From Rosa chinensis (taxonomy: Eukaryota; Streptophyta; Magnoliopsida; Rosales; Rosaceae): 64,000 nucleotides of DNA. The stretch covers positions 8,676,001 through 8,740,000 of the forward strand of contig NC_037091.1 of assembly GCF_002994745.2 (NCBI RefSeq). Direction: 5' to 3'. Below, in pieces: positions 1-11,687 of this stretch. The stretch's first letter is position 1. Each line of letters opens with the position of its first letter. Both the position numbers and the translations under genes were made by a program. Below the pieces are notes generated by a model. That model was not told where the DNA came from. It made no database searches and saw only the letters and a program-made list of their open reading frames with translations.

Positions 1-73
1 CGTCCCAAATACTGGACGTAACGCCGCTCCTGAGGTACCAAGAGATAGAGCCACTGCCCAAATTTGTAGTAAT

Positions 74-2002
74 ATGGCGTCTGTGGCCGGTCCAACGAGG
101 AAGCGCGGTAGACCGGTTGGTTCAAAGGATTCCAGCCCTAGAAAGAGAGCGAATGAGGCACAAACAAATCCTTTGATCATCAATACTCAAAATCCGTCCT
201 ATGAGAATGTTCCGGATTATGATTATCTCCAAGAGACATCTTTGGGGGACACCTCAATGTTAAAACCTATCCCTGACAACGTAGAGATCTCTGTGAATTA
301 CACTAGTGTACATGAGACGTGGGAGAGAAGCTTCATCATCATTGATGATGTATTCGCGCATTCTGTAGCGCGTGAGATTATTGAGACCGATAATATCAAA
401 CCACATTCTATTAATGAATGCCAATGTAAAGCTGATTGGCCAAAATGGAAAGAAGCGATTTAGGTAGAGCTTGATTTTCTTGCGAAAAGAAAGGTATTTG
501 GGCAAGTTGTGCCAATACCGCCCAATACCAAACCGATTGATCACAAATGGGTATTCGTTAGAAAGCGTAAGGAGAGAAATGAGATTGTAAGATACAAAGC
601 TCACCTTGTGGCGCAAGGCTTTTCACAACGCCCTGGAATCGACTACAAGGAGACCTATTCTCTCGTAATGGACGTCATTACATTCTGCTACCTTGTCAGT
701 TTGGTAGTTTCCAAAAAACTAAACATGCAGCTCATGGATGTGGTTACTGCGCATCCATATGGGATCTAGATACTGAGATATACATGAAGGTCCTGGATGG
801 ACTTCAGTTACCCAAGTCAAGTGGCTCTAAACCACGGAGCACGTTTGCAATAAGGTTGAAATGCTCACTATATGGATTGAAATAATCTAAACGGATGTGG
901 TATAACCGTCTAAGTAAATACTTGATTGGGAAGAGATATGTTAACAATGAACTATGCCCATGTCTTTTCATAAAGAAAACAAGTTTTCGGTTTTGCTACA
1001 GTGGTGGTTTACGTTGATGACATGAACATAATTGGCACCCTTAAAGAGTTAAGGGAAATCGATGAGTACTTGAAATCTGAGTTTGAGATGAAGGACCTTG
1101 GGAGAACACGGTTTTGTCTCGTTTGTCTCATCAATAAGCTTATACCCAAAAGATGCTTAGATCTTTCAATATTGATAAAGTTAAGCCTTAGAGCACCCCA
1201 ATTAATGGTCATCTATAGCCTTGATCCAAAGAATGATCCATTCCGTCTAAAAGATGATGACGAAGATATGCTAGAGGCAGAAGCGTCCCACCTATATGTA
1301 ATAGGCACATTATTGTACTTAGCTCAATGCACAAGACCGGATATCTCATTTTCCGTCAACTTGTTAGGTAGACATAGCTCTGCGCAAACAAGACGTCATT
1401 GGACTAGTGTTAAAGATATCTTTCGATACCTAAGTGGTACGATCGATATGGGCTTGTTCTATCCCTATAGAACAACTATGGATTCGAACCCATCACATGT
1501 CAGGGATACCACCAACAGTGGTCTACGTTCCCTCTCCCCATCCCAAAATGCCACAAGTGTTTTGGAAGATTTTGCTAATGCTAGGTACCTTTCTGACCCA
1601 CACAAAGGTCATTCCTAAACTGGTTATGTGTTCACCATGGTTAAGACCACAATATCTTGGAGGTCTACAAAACAGACCCTAGTCGCTACTTCTTCAAATC
1701 ATGTAGAGATTATTGCTCTTCACGAAGCGGTTCGTGAATGTATATGGCTTAGATCCGTAATTACACATGTTTGAAGCAATTGTGGTTTGAAGTTTACCAC
1801 ATATGAGCCTACTAGCATTTGTGAGGATAATGCTGCTTGCATTGAACAAATGAAGCAAGGCTACGTCAAAGGCGACAACACCAAGCACATATCACCCAAG
1901 TTCTTCTACAATCAGCAACAACAGAAGCTCTTTAAGATCAAAGTGTTCTCATGTTCGATCTTAAGACAATGTGGTAGACTTGTTTACAAAGTCATTGCCT
2001 AA
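74..2002 (+). pseudogene. Decayed Ty1/Copia pol region (RT and RNase H)
   Basis: This is the 3' half of a Copia polyprotein broken into several frames. The first piece (74-463) has a basic GRPVGSKD tract, as found ahead of the RT in some Copia lineages. The next (509-769) carries RT motifs KWVFVRKRK and LVAQGFSQRPGIDY. A piece at 1001-1618 has the catalytic box as YVDDMNIIG. RNase H remnants (SSNHVEIIALHEAVRECIWL near 1690-1760 and CEDNAACIEQ near 1830) follow. The RT core between 769 and 1001 is recognisable only in fragments, with stops at 461-463 and 767-769. The element is old and cannot encode a working enzyme. Its 5' half lies upstream of the window. Confidence 0.85.
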
Positions 2003-2079
2003 ATCCATGTTCGAGAAACATGTTGCAAGCATTGGTTTGCGGAAGTTATCAAACTCCCATGACCGTAGTCAGGGGGAGA

Positions 2080-2471
2080 TGTCTTCATTTTAATTTGGTC
2101 TTGAAACGTGAATGGTGTGTTGAACTCTTTTCCCTCTTCGACCAAGGTTATTTTTGTCCCACATGATTTTTGTTACTTGACAAGGTTTTTAATGAGGCAA
2201 CAAGAGGAGCACCACGTTTGAGCGACATAAAGGGGAGTGTTCAAGTATATCTGAATTATGTATCTGACCCAAACTCTAGTTACTTGTCTGAGTTGTAATA
2301 GGGTTAATATTAGAGATATTCTCGGAGATATTATCATAGATATCCAATCATTGTACGATTATGTTTCCACGTACAACTCTGATTCTATGCTTGAAATCCT
2401 CTATATAAAGATGCCCTTATTATCAATGAAAGACACAACAATTTCTCTCCCAATTTCATTTTACTTAAACA
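2080..2471 (+). mobile_element. Probable 3' LTR of the Copia remnant
   Basis: A purine-rich tract, CAGGGGGAGA (2070-2079), directly precedes TGTCTTCATT, the usual polypurine tract to LTR junction. A TATA-like CTATATAAAG lies near 2400 and the likely end is ...TTACTTAAACA near 2471. The 5' LTR is outside the window, so the 3' boundary is an estimate. Confidence 0.5.
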
Positions 2472-3086
2472 TGAACAAAATTATTTTTCCTCACAAAAAT
2501 AGGAAACCAAGTTTCCAAGATCTTAGAACAACAATAGTGACAGTTTCAACTGCATGAGTACATTATGACTTTTGGCTCTATAACTATAGTAAAAATTAGG
2601 ACTAAATACTTGCTACTCTTCAAACTTTTTCCTGGAAAAACAGTTTAGTCCCTCACCTTTTAAATTAGGGTTACTTCCTGTTTACCCAGAAATCACCTGT
2701 ATTGTGCCCACTTGCACCAACAAGTTTGTATTGTGTCCATTTACACAAATCTTAGGAGAAAAGACCTATAGGGGTAGTCTTTTCTAAACTAGTGCCTAAT
2801 ATATCCTATGCTGATTTTTGGGTTTAACCTTTGCTTTTGCCTAGAAAAAATTGTTCACACTTTTGAGAGAAACAAAACTAGCCTTCAACATGCCCAAGTT
2901 TGTCACCTAACGGTTACTTTAACAGACGGAATCACTGCTGCTTGTTTCTATCTTAAGCTGAGTCAATTTTTTCTAAGAAATAGAAAGTCTAAGCCTAAAA
3001 ATAGTACATGAATAAGGCAGAAACAGATTAAATACTAAAACATCGAACTTAAAATAATGACAAGGTGGATGAGCAATCTGAAAATA

Positions 3087-3092
3087 TTTATT
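3087..3092 (-). terminator. Putative pararetroviral poly(A) signal AATAAA
   Basis: AATAAA on the minus strand lies about 270 bases downstream of the minus-strand TATA box at 3361-3370. That is the arrangement expected of the terminally redundant pregenomic RNA of this family. Confidence 0.45.
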
Positions 3093-3360
3093 CAAACATA
3101 ATTACAGACTAAAACTTCAGAGCCTCATTCTCAGGTAAACAGCTAAAAAGCTGTTTAGCTATCCATAAGAATAATTTATAGATACTTACTTGAAAACAAA
3201 GTACTCCACACTTAGACAGAAAGGAAAGAGCACACTGCTACTTCTTGAGAGAAGACTCTTCTACTCAATTTTCTGATCTAAAACTAATATGAAATATTTC
3301 TAATGGTGGGATTTTTTGATGGAGCTAATTTTCTATGCCTTACAAACTGAACCTCAAGCT

Positions 3361-3370
3361 CCTTATATAG
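3361..3370 (-). promoter_or_regulatory. Putative pararetroviral TATA box
   Basis: CTATATAAGG on the minus strand lies downstream of the last viral ORF and upstream of the AATAAA, where the pregenomic RNA promoter of plant pararetroviruses sits. Transcription has not been shown. Confidence 0.5.
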
Positions 3371-3547
3371 GGAGTGGACCTCAAACTAAAATTCAAAACA
3401 CACTAATGTATAGCACAACTCTATTATTTTCTGCTCTCGTGAGTGCTCCTGATGATGGAGGTCGGTTGGCGAGCTCTTTTTGAAAAGCAAAAGCAGCTTT
3501 TGAGAAAAATCCAAAAGATGCTTTTGGTGCTTTCTACACCTGCTGCT

Positions 3548-4560
3548 TCACATGTTCTCGTCTGTTTCGGAATTGTGGCCAAGGACAAACGAGTTGTTAT
3601 CCATCCGGGCCATTGGGGCAGTAGTTGCATTTTCTTCGACATTTGTATCTACATACATTTTGTAGTGGTTGTCATTTTCAAGCTTTTCAACCCACTGTAA
3701 GCATGCCAGTGTCGAATCTATCTCCTTTCTTGTGAGAGATAGGAAGAGGTCATTGCTGATTACATCAGGATGATCGTAGGTAGTGATTATCGTTTCCTCT
3801 CCTGCTGCCAGGAATGTATTTCTTGTGTCTTCTGAGATGATCTTCTTGATATATTCAAGAGACATGGCTTTCATCCATGGAATGCTTGAATTAGGCTGGC
3901 CATTGTATCCAACACAGGCGGGCTGAAGATATCTTTTTTGAATAATTCTCACATAATGATAAGGAGAAATGTATTCAACTTCACCGTTTGTTTTTTGAAT
4001 CCATTCTGGCGGAGTGGATCTGAACTTCAGTCGAAGCATGCAGTCATTTTTTCTGACATTTTTGATGGTGTTAATGATGATAGGGGGCAAGCCTTTGAGA
4101 TCATCATTCGTTTTGGTCCATAGATTATGGACAAAACCATTTTCAACAAGCCAAAGCTTGTGTTCTTGAGGATGTTCACTCTGAATATTTACTCCGTATC
4201 TTCCAACGTAAGGTCCTGCAACAATGAAGAGGGTTGGAGGGATACATGCCTCAGAATTATGACTTTCAATCAGATTATGGAATTCAAACCAATCTGATTC
4301 TTTTAATGCTATGATAGGAACTCTAGCACTTTCTGGATCGTCAAGATAGTGAATTTTTTCAGTCCTAACAACACTCTGCTGTGTATGAACTTCTTCAAAC
4401 TATGGTCTAGCATTTTAATGGAGTTCTTCAGCTAAGGCAAACAAAGCTGGGAACATAATACCACTGTTTCTCTCCTGGAAGACAAATAGGAGATTATCTA
4501 GGATTGCCTTCTAGTGGTAAGCTAGCCTCCTGCCATTTCTGAACACAGGATTAGCAAAAG
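3548..4560 (-). pseudogene. Pararetrovirus downstream ORF of unknown function
   Basis: An open stretch of 180 codons (3548-4090) lies beyond the RNase H region on the viral strand. The same kind of sequence, with interruptions, extends upstream to about 4560. The product has no membrane segment and no enzyme motif I recognise. Its position matches the extra ORF 2 of florendoviruses, which has no established function. Assignment rests on position only. Confidence 0.45.
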
Positions 4561-4639
4561 TTTGTAGTCATAATTGAAAACATTTATTACTCCAGTTGGA
4601 GTTGGTTTGCTTTTGGGCAAAGCAACAGCCTTCAACGGT

Positions 4640-6840
4640 CTTAATGAGCCTTTACCGTCTGCCGTTTGAGACGGGCAAGCTAATCCTTTACCCTGGGATT
4701 GATCAGTTGTTGCTAAGCCTTTTGGACCTAGCAGGAACCTTTTGAGAATTTTTTTTCTTTAGGATCCTCATGATCTCTTCGGCTGAATGTTGCCATTTCC
4801 CTGGTTAAGGCGTCTGGAAGATAGTTCTTGTTTCCTACAATTAATTCGACATTATAATCATATTGGTTAAGAAATAATTGTCAGTTTGCTAATCTTCCTC
4901 TATCAGCAGTTTTATCAAGTTTGAAATTTTTAAAGTTCTTTACTTTAGCACAATCGTTGCGTACAGTAAAGGGTTTTCCAAGAAAAGTTGGAGAGTTTAA
5001 AATTGTTTTCTTGATAGCCAAGATTTCCTTTTCCCCTATGGGATAATTTTGTTCTGCAAGGCTGAACTTGCAGGTACAAAATTTACAGATCTTTTCAATG
5101 TTAGTTCCAGGCGTTTTTGCCAGAACAACACTGGATCAGTAATTATCACTCACATCTGTTTGGAGGATAATTTCATCATTTTCCTCTGGTTGTTGTAAAG
5201 GAGGGAGATTTTTGCAGAGATTTTTTATCTGCTTCACAATTTTTTCATCATCTTTTGTGAAGTTCCATTTTCTTTTGGAACTTGTTTTAGGAGATAACAT
5301 TGCTGTTAGTCCTGAGATTTTGGGAATGAAATCTCTCCCATAATTAATGACTCATAAGAATCTCTCTAGACTCTTAGCATCAGGAATTCTATCTGGGAAT
5401 TTCCAGATTTTCTCAAGAATGTGAGGTTGGAGTTTTATCACTCCATTCTTGATGTTTATTCCTAGGAAATCAACTTCATCAAGAATAAAGAAGATTTTCT
5501 TTTCACCTAGGATAATTCCACGCTGAACTATCAGCTTTCCAACCTCGTGGAGGTGTTTCATGTGTTCTTCTCTGTTTTTGGAGAAGACAAGGATGTCATC
5601 AATATAGACGACGCAGAATTCAGCAGTATGTTTGTCATCCATCTTTCTTTGGAAGATTGAAGGGGCTTGCTTTAGACCGAAGAGCATTACTAACCATTCG
5701 TAATGACCTTGTGGTGTTCCAAATGCAGTGAGAGGAACACTATCTGGGTGCATCTTGACTTGCCAAAAACCCGACTTTGCATCGAATTTTGAAAAAACTT
5801 TAGCTCCTTTGAGCTGGTTGATCAGTACTCATACTTGAGCAATTTGATAACCGTCTTTCACGGTCTTCTTGTTGACATCTCTGTAGTCAATTACCATTCT
5901 AGCTTTGCCTTTGAGGTTTTCTGCATGATTTCTCACGTAGAATGCTGGAGTATGATGAGGGCTAGTAGATGGTTGAATTAATCTCTTGTTTAGGAGATCT
6001 TCAATATCTTTTCTGAATTCTTTATGATCTTCCTCTTTGTATTGAAGAATTGCTTTGACATGACAGATGTCATTCATATCATGGAATCTCAATTCACAGA
6101 CCACTGGGTCTTTTTCCCAAAATTTCTGAGGGCCTACATCGATATTTTGTTCGAGTAGTTTCTTGATTTTATCAAGAGTAGGAACTTTCTGAGACTCAAG
6201 CTTATTCTGAAAGTGCTTGAGGTTATGCTTATGGATGAAACTAGCTTCTTCATCTTCACTAGTTTCCTCTTCTTCTTCTTCAGAAGATTTAGATTCTTCA
6301 ACAAGTAATTCTTCTTGTTGTTTGATTTGGAGTATGGGCTCGAATTTGGGCTTGTAAGGAGTAAGATCACCACTATTCTAGTGCAATCTCTGATATCGGG
6401 TAGTAAAATTTAGACCTACCACACTTCTGGCTTGTGTAAGCCTACCTGCCTAGAACACTCGGTCTCCTTTTCTGAAGCCTATCGCTTCTTCATCCTGAAT
6501 AAATCTCTGTTGGAGAATAAAATCATTTCCCAACAAGAAATCAGATCCTTGGCCTTCAGATTGCCAAATGTTGTGGATGATAAATGTTTCTCCACCAATG
6601 GTGATATGAACATTTTTTGCTACTTTGTTCATTTTAAGGTGGCTTCCGTCAAACGTGACACCAGTAGCTGTTCTTTTCTTATCTTTTTTCCAGAGTTCTT
6701 CTGGAATTGCAAATCTCTTTGCAATAGTAAATCCTGATCCATTATCTATGAATGCATGTAGATGATATTTCTTGTGGTCAGGGAATTTTAATCCAATCTC
6801 TATGTAGTTGCTGTATCTACTAGTAGAGACGATTTTTGAC
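4640..6840 (-). pseudogene. Pararetrovirus protease - reverse transcriptase - RNase H region
   Basis: The minus strand holds an aspartic protease remnant (6450-6632, with FLLGNDF, typical of the retropepsin C-terminal part), an acidic linker (6134-6373), and RT in two open pieces. RT piece 1 (5829-6104) has ARMVIDYRDVNKKT. Piece 2 (5352-5753) has FGLKQAPSIFQRKMDD and the catalytic YIDDILVFS. RNase H remnants follow to about 4780 (LQTDVSDNY, then YLPDALTREM). Stops separate the two RT pieces and interrupt the RNase H, and there is a frame change between protease and RT. The RT resembles Caulimoviridae and Ty3 rather than Copia. It is not functional. Confidence 0.85.
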
Positions 6841-6849
6841 TATTGAAGC

Positions 6850-8086
6850 TCATTTTCTTGAGCTTGTTCCTGTATCTATGCCAATGAATGCCAATGAATG
6901 CCCTTCAGCTTTACACAGCCAACATCTACTAGCTTTCTTGTTAGGTTGTTTATTCTGATGGTTAGTCCGATAATTCTTCTTTTTCTTGAAGAATTTCTTT
7001 TTAGGATCTTCATCCTGTTGTTTCTTGAAGTTGGAACTTTTCTTGAATTTCCAATCTCTTTTCTTATTACTCTTTCTGAATCTTTTCGAGTAATATTTTT
7101 CTTTTGTTTTCTTGTGGAACTTGGATCCATGACATCCCCAGTTGGTTGGCATATCCATTATTCCATAACAGAAATTTTCAACTCCTTTAAGTTGTTTCTT
7201 AGCCATCTTTGCTCTAAGATAGGCTTTGCATTGCTTTTTTAGTAATTGCCTAATTCTATCGGCAATTCCTCCAACTGAAAATCTTTCAATTGGTTTTTCA
7301 GCTATGCTTTCTCTCACAGCTGTTCTCCATGGTTCAGGGAGTTTTCCGTGCAATAGGTTGACTAGGTCGTATTCTCTAGTTCACCGATCATACAGTAGTA
7401 TTCTTGAAACTCATTCAAGTATTCTTCAAAATATCTCATGTCACAAATTTTGAGAGCATAGATATTTGATTTGGCCGTTTCTTTAGCCTTCTCACTCAGA
7501 TTTGAGAGATCTCCACAGAACTGATCGTACAGGGGTACTGCAAAATCATACAGAGATTTTGAATTTTTGATTTCTTCTAGCCTGTCTTTCCCTCTGGCAG
7601 TCTTCTTGAAAGAGAAGTAATACATTTTTGCTACTCCGGTGAGAGTAGTTTCGTAGTACACCTGAAGATCTGGTGCTTCAAACTTTCCAAGGGTTAGAGC
7701 AGAGGCCTTCATCAGGCTATCTACCCATTGATCAAGAGTTTTCCTCTTGTCTAGAGCTTTGTCTAGATTTAGCTAGATACCATGAGTGGAAATTGGTACT
7801 CTGGGTATATTGTCCTCTGGACAAATCTTTGAGAATTTATTTCTCCATTTTTCCCCGTTGGGGCTTTTTGTAGAGGGAGTTTTAGCTTTCCTTTTTCTCG
7901 ACTGATGAAAGTTTTGGAATTGGAGCTTTCTCCTTCTTCCATTTCAATATCTTGATAGGGAAGGAGTTTTCTTTCCTTTTCTGGTTTGAAAATTTTCATT
8001 TCTTCGATTAGTTTTTCTAATCGATCAGGATTTTCGCAAGATTCTGCTTCATCATAAAGTTCATAGAGCTTTTTTGCTCTAAGCAT
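6850..8086 (-). pseudogene. Pararetrovirus coat protein region with zinc knuckle
   Basis: Three open pieces (7769-8086, 7362-7712, 6850-7353) run consecutively on the viral strand in different frames. The last is very lysine-rich and ends in CWLCKAEGH, the first three ligands of a CX2CX4HX4C knuckle. The fourth cysteine is missing: the reading runs into a duplicated CCAATGAATG at 6881-6900, a small tandem duplication that changes the tail. Basic tract plus CCHC knuckle is the signature of Caulimoviridae coat proteins. Confidence 0.75.
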
Positions 8087-8268
8087 ATTAACTGGTCTAT
8101 TCAGATCAATTTCTAATTATTCTTCAGTGATCGGTTCTATTGGTTCTTCAACAGAGACTTTGGTACCACTAACACTAGCTTCTCTAGTGCTGTAACTTCT
8201 TCTAAGAAGATTTTTGTTTATCCTGACATTTTCAGGACAGACGTCACTTTTTCTGTGTTCGTCGAATT

Positions 8269-8834
8269 TTAGACTGATATCTCCAGTCTTCTGCTTTCAT
8301 AAATTGCCACTTTTGCATTTTCAGCTGGTTTTTTCGGACCAGATAGTTTCCATTCAATAGGAAAAGTTACTTCATTCCAAATAACGTTATAAATATGTTT
8401 TGAATGGTTCTTCTGACTGGTGAGGAATCCAGCAGTGAGACCTGAGATATTTGATATCCTTGTCTTAGGTTCTACTGTAGTACTCATTAGTTTATAGTAT
8501 ATTCTGTATACTATAGCCAGTTCTTGCATATCTTTTTCATTGATATGTCATCTGTCTTGACTCTCAGTCTTAGGCAGTGAGCTGCATCTTTCAAGCTGGT
8601 TGAGAAATTTGGAAAGCAGTTGAAATAAGCCACTTGATTGCATAAAGATGCTTCAAGTGTTCCCAACTGACTACCTTGAAAATCTATTAGTCTATTGTCT
8701 TGTAAGACACATAGAACTGAGTAGTTTATGCCTTCTCGGGCAAGAAGTTCTATGCCTACTTGGATTGCTCCAATATGCATAAATTGATAATTCTTTGTTC
8801 TTGCTCGGGCAACTTCATCAGGAGTGATCATCAA
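8269..8834 (-). pseudogene. Pararetrovirus movement protein (30K-like) region
   Basis: Two overlapping open pieces (8511-8834 and 8269-8529) in different frames sit between the N-terminal coiled-coil region and the coat region. The first contains MHIGAIQVGIELLAREG, the conserved core region of caulimovirid 30K-type movement proteins. The change of frame near 8520 is a break. Confidence 0.65.
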
Positions 8835-8950
8835 AAGATCTGTTTCTCCTGTTGTGAGGGGGTTGTGAATTCCAATAATTTGAAGTGATGGCTGTCCATC
8901 AGGTCAAACTTTTCCCTTTTATAGATTTGTTTAAAATCTAATTTTGGAAT

Positions 8951-9475
8951 TTAGGAGTTTTTTACCTCCTGTTCAATTTCGTTGAATTTGAATTCTTCAG
9001 CATGTAGGAGTTGTACTCCTTTCTTTTTCCCGAAGATGCTCATCATTTTGACATCTCGTGCTTCTTTCGGGTTTTCATATAGAATACTAGTATGACTAGT
9101 AGATGGTTCCAGAAAAATCATGTTTGGAACAGGATTCTTCTCTGGTCTTTCTAATGGTTTGAATCCATTAGCTTTCTTTGTTTTTACTGTAGGCACTTTC
9201 TTGTCCTTCAGTATATTTTTCATAGAATCCAGCGTTTTTTGCTGTTCATTGATTTTTCTACTAACATTTGTTAGCTTTTCTTCTTCTGTTTTTGGAAGTT
9301 CCTTGATATAATCTATTTTGTTTTCCAATTTTTCTAATTGGTAGATTATAGCAGGTAGCTTTTCTAGATGATCTTGACATCTAGATAATTTCTTCTGCAG
9401 GTTCTGATGTTTCTCATCAGAGGATATAAGTAGAGAATTCAACTTCTCTAATATCAATTCAGACATTGTCCCCAT
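8951..9475 (-). pseudogene. Pararetrovirus N-terminal coiled-coil region
   Basis: A 174-codon open stretch starts 30 bases after the primer-binding site on the viral strand. It is rich in Lys, Glu and Leu with heptad-like spacing over residues 5-95, consistent with a coiled coil. This is where florendovirus ORF 1 begins. It ends in a stop before the movement protein region. Function is unknown. Confidence 0.6.
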
Positions 9476-9504
9476 TGGGGATTCCCCTTTTGAGTTCTTT
9501 GCAA

Positions 9505-9516
9505 GCTCTAATACCA
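9505..9516 (-). promoter_or_regulatory. Primer-binding site complementary to initiator tRNA-Met
   Basis: The minus strand reads TGGTATTAGAGC, an 11 of 12 match to the plant retroelement site TGGTATCAGAGC. It lies just upstream of the first viral coding block and marks the 5' end of the viral minus-strand DNA. Confidence 0.75.
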
Positions 9517-10222
9517 GTGATTTGCGGATCTAACCAATACTCAAATAGTCAAGAGGTTTTTGTTCCTCTTTAAGAGTATATAAGATATTTTCAATATTCT
9601 GCTCAGCTTTATAGATTCTTTTCTGAACTATAAAGATGATATCCCAGTAGTCGGGAGTTTCTCCTTTAAGCCACAATCTATAATCTTTTAATTTTCTCAA
9701 GTTTTCTTTTTCTTTAGTCAGTTCTTTGCTAGTAATATTATAGATAGCAAGTAACTCAAGTCTATCGATGATCGGAATTATAAATAGTAAAATTTAGCTG
9801 CTTACCTTTGAATATAGATGATGAATTTTGATCTGCAATTATAGTCTAGACAAATAAATTCAAAATGGGCCCACCACGCTTTATCAAAAAATAATAATTA
9901 TGTAAGATAAAAGAAAATGATGATGGAGAGGGGTATTAGTAGGATGAATAGTGAGTGGTTTTGAAAAGTAGGGAGAAAAAGTGGAAAGTTTTGTGTGAGT
10001 GGGAATAAAAACAAGTTGGTGGGGTGTATAGGAAGTATATTGGTGAATTTGGGGTATATGAGAATTTCCCCTTTAAATTAAACTGGATAGTCCTTATTCT
10101 TTGCAAATCTCACACAACAGGTCCACAACATGTCCAAAATGAGTATTATACCCTCACTTCCTTTTTTATATATATATATTTTATTTTTCTTTCTTTTTTA
10201 TTTTATTTTACGTTTTCTGCTT

Positions 10223-10224
<2 letters not shown>

Positions 10225-10291
<67 letters not shown>

Positions 10292-10310
10292 CCTCCCTCT
10301 CTCCCTCTCC
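10225..10310 (+). repeat. CT microsatellite
   Basis: A run of (CT)n with CCCT interruptions lies inside the outer MULE just inside its left inverted repeat. A (GA) run sits at about 11008-11052 near the right end, so the two are inverted relative to each other. Confidence 0.95.
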
Positions 10311-10329
10311 CTCTCTCCATCTCCCTCCG

Positions 10330-10402
10330 GAGGAGGCAGCTCTCGTCTACGACAGCGCTACTAGGTCTCTCCGCGGCAACAAGGCCAAGACCAACTTTCT
10401 GG
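10330..10402 (+). pseudogene. Captured AP2/ERF domain fragment
   Basis: The frame starting at 10330 reads EEAALVYDSATRSLRGNKAK followed by TNF. This is the C-terminal helix and end of an AP2/ERF DNA-binding domain (family pattern EEAARAYDxAARxLRGxKAKTNFP). Only about 24 codons are kept. A nearby DLSLDLN in another frame recalls the EAR repression motif of ERF repressors, but this is weak. The fragment sits between the terminal repeats of the outer MULE, so capture by that element is the likely origin. Confidence 0.7.
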
Positions 10403-11001
10403 CGCCGTTGGACCAGAGGAGATCTCTCCCTCGACCTCAACATCTCCTCCGTTCACTTCAGCCGTCTGGTTGAGTTTCTCCACATTGGCGTCTTGAACGA
10501 CATCGTTTGCCCAGCGTAGGAGTGCGGCAGCCATGCGAGCCCAATGTAGCAGCCGTGGCAAGCATATCAACCCTGCGCAAAGCAAGCATGCCTACACGTA
10601 GCACAGCCTCGTCACACCACTCTGCCCAACTCAGCCAAACCTCAAAGACCAATTCCACCATCTCCACCCAGCTCCGATCCCATTTCCAACAAGCATACCT
10701 CTACCAAGCTCCATTCCTAGCTTTGATCTCACACTTGCGGCTCTCGGAGCCTTAGACCTCAATCAACCTAATTGACTTCAATCGGAGCCCTGGACAGATC
10801 AAAATCCGAGCCTACCGAAGTAATTGGGCAGGGGCTTGGCGGTGAGGAAGGCGTCGTTTTAGGTGGAGTGGGGTCCGATGCCGAGGTTGGAGAGGAGTGC
10901 AGCGTCGTTTTGGGTGGAGTGGCCCATTGAAGAATAGGGCGAGGCCGTCGCTATGGAAGAGAAAAGGAAGAAGAGGCAGATCACTGTTGGTGAGCGAGAG
11001 G

Positions 11002-11054
<53 letters not shown>

Positions 11055-11244
11055 AAAAAAAAAAAACAGAGAGAGAGAAAAATAATATAGAAAAAAGGAA
11101 GTGAGGGGTATAAATGTCATTTTGGACCTGTTGTGTGAGATTTGCAAAGAATAAGGATTATCCAGTTTAATTTAAAAGGCGAGGGACTAAATTGTTTTTC
11201 AGGGAAAAGTTTGAGGAGTAACAAGTAGTTAGTCCTAAAAATTA

Positions 11245-11565
11245 TCAGAATATACTTATACAAACTTATAAAGATTACATAGAACCAGAAGTTAGATTGA
11301 TCATTGTAGATATGTATATAACACAAAGAACGAGAATATCTGAATTTTGGTATTCGGAAGCACTTACTTAGGCTATAGTGAAGACTCTTATAATAGGGAT
11401 TCCATGATAATAAGTCAATGGTTAAATGAGTACTTGTGCATTGAAGAAATAATATTTTTTAAAAAAATTCGACAAATTCATCCAACCATTGATTTAAAAA
11501 TCTTTATAAAGCCTTCAAATTAAAATTATTACTTATTACTTATATGTAATTTGTTATTGATGGGT
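11245..11565. other. AT-rich spacer, nothing recognised
   Basis: Lies between the right TSD of the outer MULE and the next inverted-repeat element. I see no ORF or repeat of note. It is probably stretched 5' flank of the first AKR copy. Confidence 0.5.
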
Positions 11566-11687
11566 TAATTATATATAAGTGCATCTTTAAATGTTTTTTT
11601 AGCTATAAGGCCACCAACTAGTTTTTTCCCTCATAAGGCCACTAGATTAAAAATGGTGTTATATTTTGGATATTAAAAACCAACATA

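Larger units (their letters stand above)
3000..9516 (-). mobile_element. Endogenous pararetrovirus, florendovirus-like (Caulimoviridae), degenerate
   Basis: Read on the minus strand, the order is primer-binding site, coiled-coil region, movement protein, coat protein with zinc knuckle, aspartic protease, reverse transcriptase, RNase H, a further ORF, a TATA box and a poly(A) signal. This is the Caulimoviridae gene order. No integrase and no LTRs are seen. The linear span of about 6.5 kb is a little under one viral genome. Every coding block is interrupted by stops or frameshifts, so this is a relic. The florendovirus assignment is inference from order and motif style; a Petuvirus relative is the alternative. 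Confidence 0.8.
2668..10071. mobile_element. Inner MULE-like insertion carrying a pararetrovirus
   Basis: The segment lies inside the left terminal repeat of the outer MULE. The nine bases TTTAAATTA occur at both junctions (2659-2667 and 10072-10080). The ends are GGGTTACTTCCTGTTTACCC and, in reverse complement, GGGGAAATTCTCATATACCC; they share TACCC and a following TCACC but are weak inverted repeats. The TSD length and GGG...CCC ends fit a MULE. No transposase is seen. Most of the interior is the minus-strand pararetrovirus. Whether the virus entered the MULE or both arrived as one segment is unresolved. Confidence 0.6.
2599..11235. mobile_element. Outer Mutator-like element (MULE) with 9-bp TSD
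   Basis: The left end GGACTAAATACTTG (2599) and right end CAAGTAGTTAGTCC (11235) are inverted copies. The similarity continues inward for over 150 bp (10081-10180 against 11098-11190). Perfect 9-bp direct repeats TAAAAATTA flank it at 2590-2598 and 11236-11244, the TSD length expected of MULEs. Without the 7.4-kb insertion at 2668 the element is only about 1.2 kb. It holds a CT-rich tract (10225-10310), a captured AP2/ERF fragment and a GA tract (about 11008-11052). No transposase is visible, so it is non-autonomous. Confidence 0.85.

Noticed and set aside
10130..10519. 129-codon frame with a long Leu-Ser run
   Set aside because: Most of it is translation of the CT microsatellite; the real signal there is the AP2 fragment in another frame.
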